Shown one piece after another: positions 23,014-30,974 of a DNA stretch of 42,436 nt. This DNA is from an uncultured Collinsella sp. GTDB lineage: Bacteria; Actinomycetota; Coriobacteriia; Coriobacteriales; Coriobacteriaceae. Made by a program: the position numbers and the translations under genes. Position 1 is the first letter of the stretch. Each line of letters starts with the position of its first letter. The notes beneath the pieces were generated by a model. The model did no database searches. It saw only the letters and a program-made list of their open reading frames with translations, and was not told the origin of the DNA. The stretch covers positions 1-42,436 of the forward strand of contig UQPI01000017.1 in assembly GCA_900542945.1 (NCBI GenBank). The letters are read 5' to 3'.

Positions 23014-23045
23014 AATGATCCTTTCGATTTCATTCGATGCCACCC

Positions 23046-23073
23046 ATTATGCCCACCGCGCGCCCATGCCAAA
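23046..23073 (-). promoter_or_regulatory. Putative promoter of the phospholipase C-like gene
   Basis: On the - strand TTTGGC (23068-23073) and CATAAT (23046-23051) are 16 bases apart, with GGG before the -10. It lies between the LytTR stop and the gene start. Confidence 0.4.
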
Positions 23074-23105
23074 CCTGCGATGGTAAACGACGACACGCAA
23101 GCCTC

Positions 23106-23840
23106 TTACGCAAGCCCCAGGTGCGACTTGACCTCGGCGGCACGACGACGGGACACCGGTACCGTCGAGTTCACGCGGTCGAGCCTGAGCTCCATCAACC
23201 CCGTGGAGCCAATCTCAACATTGTGTACGTCTTCCAAATTGACCAGGTAGCTGCGATGAACGCGAATAAAGCCCTCGGAATCCAAGCGACGCTCGAGCGA
23301 AGAGATCGACTCATTGATCAGGTACGTTCCCTCGGCGCAGATGGCGTTGCAAAAATCGGCGCGCGCCTCAAAGTAGCAGACGTCTGCGGCGGGAATGAAC
23401 ACCTTTTTGCCCCCGCGGTCCACCGTCAGACGCAAAGGCTGGCGCGGAGCGTGGATAACACGACGGACACCCAAGGCTGCCTCGATCTTGTCGAGTGCCT
23501 TTGACAAGCGTGCGTCCTCGACCGGCTTGACGACATAATCGACGGCATCGAGGTTATAGGCATCAGCCGCATACTCGGCAAATGCCGTCACAAACACCAC
23601 GACCGGCGGCGTCTTTAGGTTCTGCAGCGTCTCGGCAAGCTCAATTCCCGAGCGACCGGGCATGGTAATGTCTAAAAACAACACGTCGGGCTTGTTCGAC
23701 AGAATCGACTCCACGGCTTCGGTGACATTGCCCGCCTCGGCAATCTGACCCACACGCGTATCCTTTTCCAACAGATAGCGTAGCTCAGCCCTAATTGGGG
23801 GCTCGTCATCAACCACCAAGATGTTCCAGCCTTCGGACAT
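23106..23840 (-). CDS. LytTR-family response regulator (second of two)
   Basis: A 244-residue regulator. Receiver domain: NILVVDDEPPIRAELRYLL, phospho-acceptor Asp57 in VLFLDITMPG, KPVEDARLSK. C-terminal LytTR domain with IRVHRSYLVNLEDVHNVEI and VPVSRRRAAEVKSHLGL. It resembles the regulator at 17220-17936 along its whole length, so the two probably arose by duplication. ATG 23840 has GAGGGG upstream. It lies 38 bases after its kinase and should be co-transcribed. Targets are unknown. Confidence 0.93.
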   Translation of the reverse strand: MSEGWNILVVDDEPPIRAELRYLLEKDTRVGQIAEAGNVTEAVESILSNKPDVLFLDITMPGRSGIELAETLQNLKTPPVVVFVTAFAEYAADAYNLDAVDYVVKPVEDARLSKALDKIEAALGVRRVIHAPRQPLRLTVDRGGKKVFIPAADVCYFEARADFCNAICAEGTYLINESISSLERRLDSEGFIRVHRSYLVNLEDVHNVEIGSTGLMELRLDRVNSTVPVSRRRAAEVKSHLGLA

Positions 23841-23878
23841 ATGTGCTTCCCCTCTTTTTCTCTCAATCCAACCGCGTG

Positions 23879-25270
23879 CTACGCCGTCAACGGCGCGGGC
23901 TCATGCGGCTCGCCGTTCAGCTCGACGATGACCTGCGTTCCCACGCCCTCCTGGGACTTCACGCGCATGCCGGAATCTTCTCCGTAAAAGAAATGGATGC
24001 GCTGAAGCACGTTGAAGAGCGCCAGGCCGCAACCTCGCTTGACGGAGCCGTCGGCGGTAATGCTCTCGGGCTCCTCCAGGCGATGTTGCTCAAACAGATG
24101 CGCGCAGACCTCTTCGCTCATACCGATGCCGTCGTCCTCGACGATAATCTCCAAACCGTCATCGGTCTCGAAAGCCCTAACATGAATAGAAAGCGGCTCG
24201 GTCTCGCGCTGCGCGTGCTTGATGCAGTTTTCGAGCAACGGCTGCAAGATAAACGGCGGCACCATGCAATCGCGCACCTCAAAGTCGATATCGACCGAGA
24301 CGCGCAGACGGCCGTCGCCATAACGAGCCTGCATAAGATTGATATAGCGCGTGCCCTGTTCCACCTCGTGCTCGAGCGTTGTGAGGGTATCGGAATCAGA
24401 AAGCGTCTGACGGTAGTAGTTGGAGAAGTCGATCAGCAGCGACCTGGCCTTGTCCGGCTCGGTACGTACGAGCGACACGATGGTGCTGATGGTATTGAAT
24501 AGAAAATGAGGATCGACCTGCGATTGCAAGGCGCGCAACTCCACGCGGGCCGTAAGCTCGTCCTGGCGCTCGAGCTCAAAGCTTGCAAGCTGCGTGGAAA
24601 TGAGGTCGGCAAAGCCCGAGGCAAGCGCCGTCTGGCGCATATCGATGCTGCTCAGACGGGGATAATACAGCTCGAGCGTGCCCACGCAATGCCCGCGCAC
24701 GGTAAGCGGTGCGACAATACCGGCGCGCAGGCGCGGAAAGTAGCCACCCGTCTCGGTCGAGGCATCGCGCGAGAACACGCTTTGCTCACCGCTGTTGATC
24801 ACGTTGAGCGTAGTCCGCAGCACCACCGGGGTGCCCGCGGGGCATTTTGCCGAGTCCTCACCCCAGCTTGCCAACACCTGCTTGCCGTCGGTAAAGCAGA
24901 TGGCAGAGGCGATAGTTTCGGACAGGATGATCTTAGAGGCGCCCAGGGCAGCTTCGGGCGTAAGGCCGCGCGACGTGTAGGCGAATATTTTTGAAGCGAT
25001 GGCGAGCGTGCGGTCGGTTGCGCTCGATGTGAGGTCGTCGGGAACGACAAAGACGTACGAGAAGAAGAAGCACAGCATGACCAAGCCGGCAATGACGACA
25101 ACGGCCGGAACGGGATTGGGATTATCTGTTAGATCCCAGATGAGCAGCAGGATAAGCAGCGGAACGACAATACCGAGCAAGATGGCTTGAACCACATGCT
25201 GAGCGGTACGAAAGACCTTGGTAGAGTTGTAGCTCTTGCCCAGAATCAGCCTATTGAGATCCACCGTCAT
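23879..25270 (-). CDS. LytS-like sensor histidine kinase (second of two)
   Basis: A sensor kinase of about 463 residues. Two hydrophobic segments near the N-terminus (around AILLGIVVPLLILLLIW and VVVIAGLVMLCFFFSYVFVV), a GAF-like region, the kinase box SQVDPHFLFNTISTIVSLV, and an HATPase domain (LQPLLENCIKHAQ, VEDDGIGMS, GLALFNVLQRI). The start is uncertain: AAGGAG directly touches ATG 25270, too close for normal use, while an in-frame GTG at 25264 has ideal six-base spacing. Either changes only two residues. The frame stays open to 25333 without support. Its partner regulator follows directly. Confidence 0.9.
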   Translation of the reverse strand: MTVDLNRLILGKSYNSTKVFRTAQHVVQAILLGIVVPLLILLLIWDLTDNPNPVPAVVVIAGLVMLCFFFSYVFVVPDDLTSSATDRTLAIASKIFAYTSRGLTPEAALGASKIILSETIASAICFTDGKQVLASWGEDSAKCPAGTPVVLRTTLNVINSGEQSVFSRDASTETGGYFPRLRAGIVAPLTVRGHCVGTLELYYPRLSSIDMRQTALASGFADLISTQLASFELERQDELTARVELRALQSQVDPHFLFNTISTIVSLVRTEPDKARSLLIDFSNYYRQTLSDSDTLTTLEHEVEQGTRYINLMQARYGDGRLRVSVDIDFEVRDCMVPPFILQPLLENCIKHAQRETEPLSIHVRAFETDDGLEIIVEDDGIGMSEEVCAHLFEQHRLEEPESITADGSVKRGCGLALFNVLQRIHFFYGEDSGMRVKSQEGVGTQVIVELNGEPHEPAPLTA

Positions 25271-25299
25271 CTCCTTCTTACTGACGCACCCCATAGCAA

Positions 25300-25324
25300 T
25301 AAAGAGGGCCGCAAGCGACCCTCT
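25300..25324 (-). terminator. Rho-independent terminator of the amidohydrolase gene (- strand)
   Basis: On the - strand AGAGGGTCGC (25324-25315) pairs with GCGGCCCTCT (25312-25303) with one G-T pair, followed by a short TTATTG run. It lies about 60 bases after the amidohydrolase stop. Confidence 0.7.
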
Positions 25325-25382
25325 CCATTGCATTATGCAATCAAATACTGTGTTTTACATCAAGCCATCGATGAACGGTAGC

Positions 25383-26660
25383 TTAGGCGCTGTACTTGTT
25401 TGCCTCGCCGAAGGTGCCGGCCTCGACAATCCAGCCGTCCTTCATGATGACGTCCATGTTGTCGGTGTTGAGCACGTGGATGTCGGCGGCGACGTCACCG
25501 TTGACGACCAGCAGGTCGGCGCACTTGCCGGCCTCGATGGAACCGGTCTCGTCCTCGATGTGGCACATCTTGGCACCGTTGAGGGTGGCACAGGTGATGG
25601 TCTCGACCGGGGTGAAGCCGATCTTGTCAACGAACTCGTACATCTCCTCGATGGAGCAGGTGCCGTACGGGGTGACGAAGGAGAAGGAGTCGGAGCCGAT
25701 CGTCATGACGACGCCGCGCTTCTTGGCCTCGCGCAGGCAGTCGTAGTTGCGCTGCAGCTCCTTCTCGACCAGGGTGCCCTCGTACTTGTCGTGCAGCTCG
25801 GGGACGTAGACGGGCGGATAGGTGGCGTACCAGGTGGGCAGGAAGGCGATCGTCGGGGTGAAGAAGGTGCCCTGCTCGGCCATGAGGTCCATGGTGCGCT
25901 CATCGATATCGAAACCGTGAATCAGCTGCTCGCAGCCAAAGCGGACGGAATCATAGGCAGCGGCGTGGTTGTTGTAGCAGTGGCTCCACACGGGGATGCC
26001 GACCAACTTGGCCTCTTCGATCACAGCCTGGATTTCCTCGGAGCAGTAGTGCTGGTCGCGGCCGGAGTCCCAGCGCCAGATGCCGCCACCGGTAGCCCAG
26101 ATCTTGATGGCATCGGGGTTCTCGCGCAGGCGACGACGGACGGCCTTACGCAGATCCCAAGGACCGTCGACCTGGTCGCCCCAGGGGTGCGATTCCTTGT
26201 TGAGCTGCTGGCTGCAGTGGTGGGAGTCGCCGTGGCCGGCAACGCGGCAGAAGCCGAGGCCGGTGGCCAGAACGCGCGGGCCCTTGAAGACGCCCTTGTC
26301 GATGCAGTCGCGGATTTGGATACCAAAGCGGCCGATCTCGCAGACGGTGGTGAGACCGTGGGTGAGGCAGTCGTAGGCCTGCTTGACGGCGACGGCCTGC
26401 TTCTCGAGGAGCGGCTGCATGACCCAGTCGGTGTCATCGTCGGTCAGGTTGCCCGAGAAATGCAGGTGGGTGTCGATCAGGCCGGGAAGGACGGTCTTGC
26501 CGGCGGCGTCGATAACCTCAACGCCCTCGGGAAGGTCCTGCATGACACCGGCGTACTCGATCTTGCCATTGTCGTCGACGAGAACGAGGGAGTTCTCGAC
26601 CGGCTCGGCACCGGTACCGTCGATGAGCTTGCCGCCAACGATTGCATACTTAGTGGACAT
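25383..26660 (-). CDS. Amidohydrolase (imidazolonepropionase/prolidase-like)
   Basis: A 425-residue metal-dependent hydrolase of the amidohydrolase superfamily. Metal-site blocks: GLIDTHLHFSG (the HxH), a lysine in AIKIWATGGG that may be carboxylated, HCYNNHAAAY and HGFDIDE giving further histidines, and the catalytic Asp in TIGSDSFSF. The C-terminus returns to the composite beta domain (GSIEAGKCADLLVVNGD), as usual for this family. The substrate is not readable; relatives cleave cyclic amides or Xaa-Pro dipeptides. ATG 26660 has AAGGAGG at perfect spacing. It lies downstream of an APC permease on the same strand, so the pair may import and hydrolyse one amino-acid-like compound (inference). 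Confidence 0.85.
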   Translation of the reverse strand: MSTKYAIVGGKLIDGTGAEPVENSLVLVDDNGKIEYAGVMQDLPEGVEVIDAAGKTVLPGLIDTHLHFSGNLTDDDTDWVMQPLLEKQAVAVKQAYDCLTHGLTTVCEIGRFGIQIRDCIDKGVFKGPRVLATGLGFCRVAGHGDSHHCSQQLNKESHPWGDQVDGPWDLRKAVRRRLRENPDAIKIWATGGGIWRWDSGRDQHYCSEEIQAVIEEAKLVGIPVWSHCYNNHAAAYDSVRFGCEQLIHGFDIDERTMDLMAEQGTFFTPTIAFLPTWYATYPPVYVPELHDKYEGTLVEKELQRNYDCLREAKKRGVVMTIGSDSFSFVTPYGTCSIEEMYEFVDKIGFTPVETITCATLNGAKMCHIEDETGSIEAGKCADLLVVNGDVAADIHVLNTDNMDVIMKDGWIVEAGTFGEANKYSA

Positions 26661-26742
26661 GGTTCCTCCTTATGGATCCATATAGTGGGCGAGGCCGCGT
26701 TGGGTTAAGGCCTCACAAAACTACCCAAGTGGTGCCGGGTTC

Positions 26743-26771
26743 GGTGCGCGGGAGAGAGGGCCCCGCGCACC
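26743..26771 (-). promoter_or_regulatory. Strong hairpin between permease and amidohydrolase genes
   Basis: GGTGCGCGGG (26743-26752) pairs perfectly with CCCGCGCACC (26762-26771) over nine bases. There is no T-run on either side, so it is more likely an mRNA-stabilising or processing stem within the two-gene transcript than a terminator. Confidence 0.5.
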
Positions 26772-26791
26772 CGATCCGCCCCGGCTCGGCG

Positions 26792-28243
26792 TTACTTTTT
26801 GCGGGAATTGGTGAAGGCCATGAGGGCCAGGCCAACAGCCAGCCAGCCGATCACGATGCTCCACTCCACCATGTTGAGGGAGGCGGGAGAGAACGGGATC
26901 ACGAGCAGGCCAATGATGGTGCCGCAGGCAACGATAGCGAGGCTGATGCCAAACTTGCCGCCGGGCACCTCGTAGGGACGAGGCAGGTCGGGCTCGGTGA
27001 AGCGCATGCGCAGGCAAGCGAGGGCGACCATGCCGCAGGAGAAGATGAAGGCGAGAGCCGACACGTTGGTCAGAGGGATGAGCATGTTCTTGCCCAGGAA
27101 CGGACCGACGACGGTGATGACGCCCAGAACGACGCAGGCGAGCTTGGGAGCGCCGGACTTGGGATCGACCTCGGCGAACTTCTCGGGCAGCTGGCCCTTG
27201 CGGCCCATGGCGAGCATGATGCGGCTCGTGGCGCCGTAGAAGGAGTTCATCGGGCCCATGGGTCCAAGCGTGGCGATGACGAGCATGGCCAGGTACAGGA
27301 GCATGTTGATGCCCTTGAGGCAGGCAAGCGCGGGAACCGGGCTCTTAACAAACTCATGCCAGTCGAGGATGGTGCCGAACGAGTAGATGCAGACCATGTA
27401 GAAGCCGCCGGCGGCCAGCAGAGCCAAGGAGATGATCTTGCCGAACTTGTTCCAGTTGAGGCCCTCGGCTGCTTCCTCAGCCTGCTGAGGAATGGTGTCG
27501 AAGCCGGCGTAGAAGAACGGGGTCAGAACCAGGACCGACACGATGCCGGCAAACAGGCTGGTGCCCTCGGTAGCGGGCTTGCCGCCGCCAGCACCGGTGA
27601 CCTGGGAGAACACGGGCATGGCGTTGTCCGGTGAGCCGGTGAACAGCGAGACGCCCATGGCGAGCAGCATGCCGCAGAGCAGGGCCTTGGTCAGGAAGGC
27701 CTGCAGCTTGGCGGCCGAGCTGGCACCGCGGAAGTTGAGGAAGATGACGTAAGTTGCAAAGCCGAGCGCGATCAGCGTCGGGAACAGGTAAACGTCGGCG
27801 CCCAGGATGGTGTAGAGCTTGACGGCGCGCAGCCACTCAAGGCCGGGCAGGCTGCCGAACATCTCGGACACGAGGGTCGAGATGGCGATGGCCTCCCACG
27901 GGCACAGGATGCCGTTGCCCAGGGCCAGGAGCCAGCCGGTTATGTAGCTCATCGTACGGCCAAAGCTACGATCGACATACTCGACGATGCCGCCCGAAAT
28001 GGGGATAGCAGCCGTGAGCTCACCGAAAACAGCTCCGACGGGCACGAGGAAGATTGCACCCAAGAGGAATGCGATCATAGCGGGAACGGGACCGCCGCCC
28101 ACGACCATCCAGTCGCCGACCTGCAGAACCCAACCGGTACCGATAATGGCACCGAAACCGATGGTGAAGAAGTTCCAGAGCGAAAGCGTTTTCTTCATGC
28201 CGCCGTTGTCCTCGACTGCAACTTCTGCGTTCTTGTCCGCCAT
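26792..28243 (-). CDS. APC-family amino acid permease
   Basis: A 483-residue permease with about 12 hydrophobic segments. The first has the APC signature NFFTIGFGAIIGTGWVLQ, and the GELTAAIPISGGIVEYVDRSFG block is typical. The C-terminus ends FTNSRKK. The substrate, probably an amino acid or related amine, is not readable. ATG 28243 is chosen because AAAGGAGGGG precedes it; the frame extends 13 codons upstream through a hairpin. It is followed 131 bases later by the amidohydrolase. Its leader region is rich in inverted repeats. Confidence 0.88.
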   Translation of the reverse strand: MADKNAEVAVEDNGGMKKTLSLWNFFTIGFGAIIGTGWVLQVGDWMVVGGGPVPAMIAFLLGAIFLVPVGAVFGELTAAIPISGGIVEYVDRSFGRTMSYITGWLLALGNGILCPWEAIAISTLVSEMFGSLPGLEWLRAVKLYTILGADVYLFPTLIALGFATYVIFLNFRGASSAAKLQAFLTKALLCGMLLAMGVSLFTGSPDNAMPVFSQVTGAGGGKPATEGTSLFAGIVSVLVLTPFFYAGFDTIPQQAEEAAEGLNWNKFGKIISLALLAAGGFYMVCIYSFGTILDWHEFVKSPVPALACLKGINMLLYLAMLVIATLGPMGPMNSFYGATSRIMLAMGRKGQLPEKFAEVDPKSGAPKLACVVLGVITVVGPFLGKNMLIPLTNVSALAFIFSCGMVALACLRMRFTEPDLPRPYEVPGGKFGISLAIVACGTIIGLLVIPFSPASLNMVEWSIVIGWLAVGLALMAFTNSRKK

Positions 28244-28603
28244 TGTTCCCCTCCTTTCCTTTTTGACGCCCCTTGGCGTCACCCCTTGCGCGGTCCGTTT
28301 TGCCGCGCGCTTTTATTCCATGGCTTTAAGATACGGCCTTGGCGCAGCAGCGCCGCTCGCAGCTCGACCGAAGGCAGAACTGCAAAACGAGCGGCGCCGT
28401 TTTTGGGACGAACGGCACGGTTTGCCGCTCATTGTTGTCGCCCGTCCGACGGGCGTACGCTCATCGGACGCATATAGAAATGTTTTTGAGGCCGTGTGTT
28501 TTGCGCCTTTCGTACCGTTTACCGAGCTTTTGACGCTCGGACCCATTTGTTGCACATCCTTTTTGTAGGATAGACAGGTTATACATGAGACAAGGCGGTA
28601 CGA
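28244..28603. promoter_or_regulatory. Divergent control region between APC permease and C39 protease genes
   Basis: No gene is supported in these 360 bases. Seen: TGACGCC/GGCGTCA hairpin at 28264-28281 next to the permease binding site; GCGCGG/CCGCGC at 28288-28308; nested stems GAGCGGC (28389-28395) with GCCGCTC (28424-28430) and inner GCCGTT (28396-28401) with AACGGC (28411-28416); a near-perfect palindrome CGCCCGTC-C-GACGGGCG at 28439-28455; and CCGAGC/GCTCGG at 28522-28540. A - strand TATATG near 28471-28478 may be the permease -10. The palindrome looks like a repressor operator. Confidence 0.45.
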
Positions 28604-29638
28604 ATGGCATACGGATACAACGACGGTGATCAACGGCGACAAAGCGTTCGCCTTGCTGGCCGCACCACGCCGACGCCCAGAAGTGCCACGAGCAGCAATC
28701 CGCAACGCCCTCAAGAGCAACCCAGGCCTTCGTCTCGGCAGCAGACAAACAGAACACGGCAGAGTGGCCGTCCGAGCACGGGCACAAGCGCACAGCAAGA
28801 TAGCCGCTTGGGCGCGCGCACTCGACAGCGCCAAGCCGAGGTTCCGCAACTGCGCCGCAACGGCGCACGTCAGCCCGGCAGCCATATCAACCGCTTCTTT
28901 TCGCATCCCCAAGGCGGACGCGACGGCAAGCCCTACCGCTCGACATCGTACGTGAATGCCCCCGCTCTGCCGGCTCGTCGGCTTTGCCTCGCACTGTGCT
29001 CTATCCTCACCTGTCTGGTCTTTGTGCTTATGAGCTCCTGTATGTCCCACGGCTCGGCCGGTCTCGAGCCCACCGCCGAGGACAAGCTGCTCAAGGCCCC
29101 CGTCGCGCCCGGTTATTCTTTCGCCTTTTCGACCCCGCGCTCGCAATGGCAAGCCGGCACGATGCCGCATATCTATCAGATCGACCCTGCATGGTCGGAG
29201 CTGCCTTACGCCGGCGGTACCATCCGCCAAAATGCTTGCGGGCCTACGTGCCTCACCATGGTCTATATCTTTAAGACGGGACGCACCGATATGACTCCCG
29301 TCGATATGTGCGCGCTTTCCGAGGCAGGCAATTACGCCCCCACCGGTGCAACCGAATGGTCGTTTATGACGAGCGGTGCGTGGCAGTTGGGACTTAACGG
29401 AACGGAGCTTCATAACGATCGCGACTCGATGACTCAGGCGCTGCGTTCGGGAGCGCCCGTCATCGCCGCCGTTCGGCCGGGCACCTTTACCAACGTGGGC
29501 CACTACATTCTACTTTACGGTATTGACGACGCCGACCAGATTGAAGTCTTCGATCCCAACTCGGCCAGCCGCAGCGCCCGCCGCTGGGGCGTCGTAGAGG
29601 TCCTCAACGAAGTCGAAGCCATGTGGGCCTACTACTAG
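28604..29638 (+). CDS. Membrane-anchored C39-like cysteine peptidase
   Basis: A 344-residue protein. Residues 1-125 are Gln/Arg/Ser/Pro-rich and likely disordered; one membrane segment follows (about 127-146, RRLCLALCSILTCLVFVLMS), then an external papain-like domain. The catalytic set is seen as Cys212 (QNACGPTC), His300 (GHYILLYG) and Asp317 (VFDPNS), the peptidase_C39_2 pattern. With the basic side inside, it is a type II protein facing outward. Members cleave peptides or bacteriocin leaders; here no ABC exporter or leader gene is adjacent, so the substrate is unknown. ATG 28604 has AAGGCGG upstream. The TAG stop is made by the first bases of the palindromic element, so the ending may have been changed by insertion. 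Confidence 0.82.
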   Translation: MAYGYNDGDQRRQSVRLAGRTTPTPRSATSSNPQRPQEQPRPSSRQQTNRTRQSGRPSTGTSAQQDSRLGARTRQRQAEVPQLRRNGARQPGSHINRFFSHPQGGRDGKPYRSTSYVNAPALPARRLCLALCSILTCLVFVLMSSCMSHGSAGLEPTAEDKLLKAPVAPGYSFAFSTPRSQWQAGTMPHIYQIDPAWSELPYAGGTIRQNACGPTCLTMVYIFKTGRTDMTPVDMCALSEAGNYAPTGATEWSFMTSGAWQLGLNGTELHNDRDSMTQALRSGAPVIAAVRPGTFTNVGHYILLYGIDDADQIEVFDPNSASRSARRWGVVEVLNEVEAMWAYY

Positions 29639-29905
29639 TCATTGGGGACAGACTTAAATGAGTGGTCTCTGGATGCCCGGAACTGCTGGCACGGAAAGCG
29701 CACCCCGCTTTGAAGTTCGATAGCGGGATGCGCTTTCCGTTAGCGGCCCGTTTGGGAAACTGGGGGCCATTTTTCGGGCAAATTCCGGGATGTATTTTCC
29801 GGTTGAGGGCCCCGGGGAAACTGTGTCCCATTTTGGACGCTCATTGTGGGATGCACTTTCCGCAGTTGATTGGTGCTACTCATTTAAGTCTGTCCCCAAT
29901 GACTA
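29636..29905. mobile_element. 270-bp palindromic MITE-like element
   Basis: A perfect 28-base inverted repeat forms the ends: 29636-29663 (starting TAGTCATTGGGGACAGACTT) and 29878-29905. It holds no plausible gene. Inside are three diverged copies of a 61-62-base unit, each with GGGATGYRYTTTCCG at 29725-29739, 29787-29801 and 29848-29862, preceded by GGAAA-type sequence. Terminal palindromes, small size and no gene fit a non-autonomous element moved by a transposase elsewhere. The GGGGACAGACTT ends resemble repeats linked to REP-associated tyrosine transposases, from memory only. No target duplication is evident. Confidence 0.7.
29725..29862. repeat. Three tandem 61-62-base units inside the element
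   Basis: GGGATGCGCTTTCCG, GGGATGTATTTTCCG and GGGATGCACTTTCCG recur at 62- and 61-base intervals. Copies two and three also share GGGAAACTG followed by CCATTTT. Each unit could fold on its own because GGAAA and TTTCC lie at its ends. Confidence 0.75.
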
Positions 29906-29913
29906 CCGATAGC

Positions 29914-29946
29914 AAAAGCCCCGCAGCCGGAGCGGGCTGCGGGGCT
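29914..29946 (-). terminator. Rho-independent terminator of arcC (- strand)
   Basis: A perfect 12-bp stem, 29917-29928 with 29935-29946, precedes TTTT on the - strand (A-run at 29914-29917). It lies about 65 bases after the arcC stop and adjoins the palindromic element. Confidence 0.9.
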
Positions 29947-30011
29947 CATGAAGAGAGGCTAGTTTGTGGGCGCTTTGCCTGGCGCCCACGAGAGATGCAA
30001 CAGAGTAGAGA

Positions 30012-30974
30012 CTACTCGTGGATGCGGGTACCGGAGAGACCGGCCATGGTCTCGGCGGCCTTGTCCAGAGCGCCGATGATGCAGGTGCGGCCCTTGCGGG
30101 AACGGGCAAACTTGATGGCAGCGCGGACCTTGGGCTCCATGGAACCCTTGCCGAACTGGCCCTCGTCGGCCAGGCGCTCGGCCTCGTCGGCGGTGAGGTC
30201 CTCGAGCTCCTCCTGGTTGGGCTTGCCAAAGTTGATGGCGACATGCTCAACGGCGGTCAGCAGGAACAGGACGTCGGCGTCGCAGTCCTCGGCCAGCAGC
30301 TCGCCGCCCAGGTCCTTGTCGATAACGGCGGGAACGCCCTTGTAGCAACCCTTGTTCTCGTAGTCGCGGACGACGGGGATGCCGCCGCCACCGCAGGCGA
30401 TGACGATGAACTCGTTGTCGAGCAGGTTGAGGATGGAGTCAGCCTCGACGATCTTCTTGGGATCGGGGGAGGCGACGACGCGACGCCAGCCGCGGCCGGA
30501 GTCCTCGACGAAGACCTTGGAGGGATCCTCGGCCATGAACTCCTTGGCCTGCTCCTCGGTGTAGAAGGGGCCGATCGGCTTGGTCGGGTTCTTGAACGCG
30601 GGATCATCCGGATCGCACTCGATCTGGGTGACGACGGTGGCGGCGTGCCAACGCTTATAGCGCTTGTGCATCTCGCGGCCGATGCCCTGCTGCAGGTGAT
30701 AACCAATGTAGCCCTGGGACATGGCGCCGCACTCGGGCAGCGGCATCTCGGGGGTACCGATGGCATCGTGGGCAGCGGCGAAGGCGTTCTGGATCATGCC
30801 GACCTGCGGGCCGTTGCCGTGGGTGATGATGATCTCGTTGCCCTGCTCGATGAGACCGAGGAGAGCGTGGGCGGTGTTGCTCACGGCCTCGATCTGCTCG
30901 ACGGGGTTGTTGCCGAGGGCGTTGCCGCCAAGGGCGACGACAATACGATCGGGCTTGCCAAGAGGCTTAGACAT
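30012..30974 (-). CDS. arcC: Carbamate kinase
   Basis: A 320-residue member of the amino acid kinase family. Seen: IVVALGGNALG at the start, ITHGNGPQVGM, ECGAMSQGYIGYHLQQ, ACGGGGIPVV, and AVIDKDLGGELLAE, all carbamate kinase hallmarks. It makes ATP from ADP and carbamoyl phosphate, the last step of arginine deiminase or agmatine/purine catabolism. No arcA or arcB is in the window, so the carbamoyl phosphate source is elsewhere. ATG 30974 has AAAGGA upstream and gives a normal N-terminus; the frame stays open 19 codons more without support. Its upstream side is an AT-rich gap where the promoter must lie. Confidence 0.93.
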   Translation of the reverse strand: MSKPLGKPDRIVVALGGNALGNNPVEQIEAVSNTAHALLGLIEQGNEIIITHGNGPQVGMIQNAFAAAHDAIGTPEMPLPECGAMSQGYIGYHLQQGIGREMHKRYKRWHAATVVTQIECDPDDPAFKNPTKPIGPFYTEEQAKEFMAEDPSKVFVEDSGRGWRRVVASPDPKKIVEADSILNLLDNEFIVIACGGGGIPVVRDYENKGCYKGVPAVIDKDLGGELLAEDCDADVLFLLTAVEHVAINFGKPNQEELEDLTADEAERLADEGQFGKGSMEPKVRAAIKFARSRKGRTCIIGALDKAAETMAGLSGTRIHE

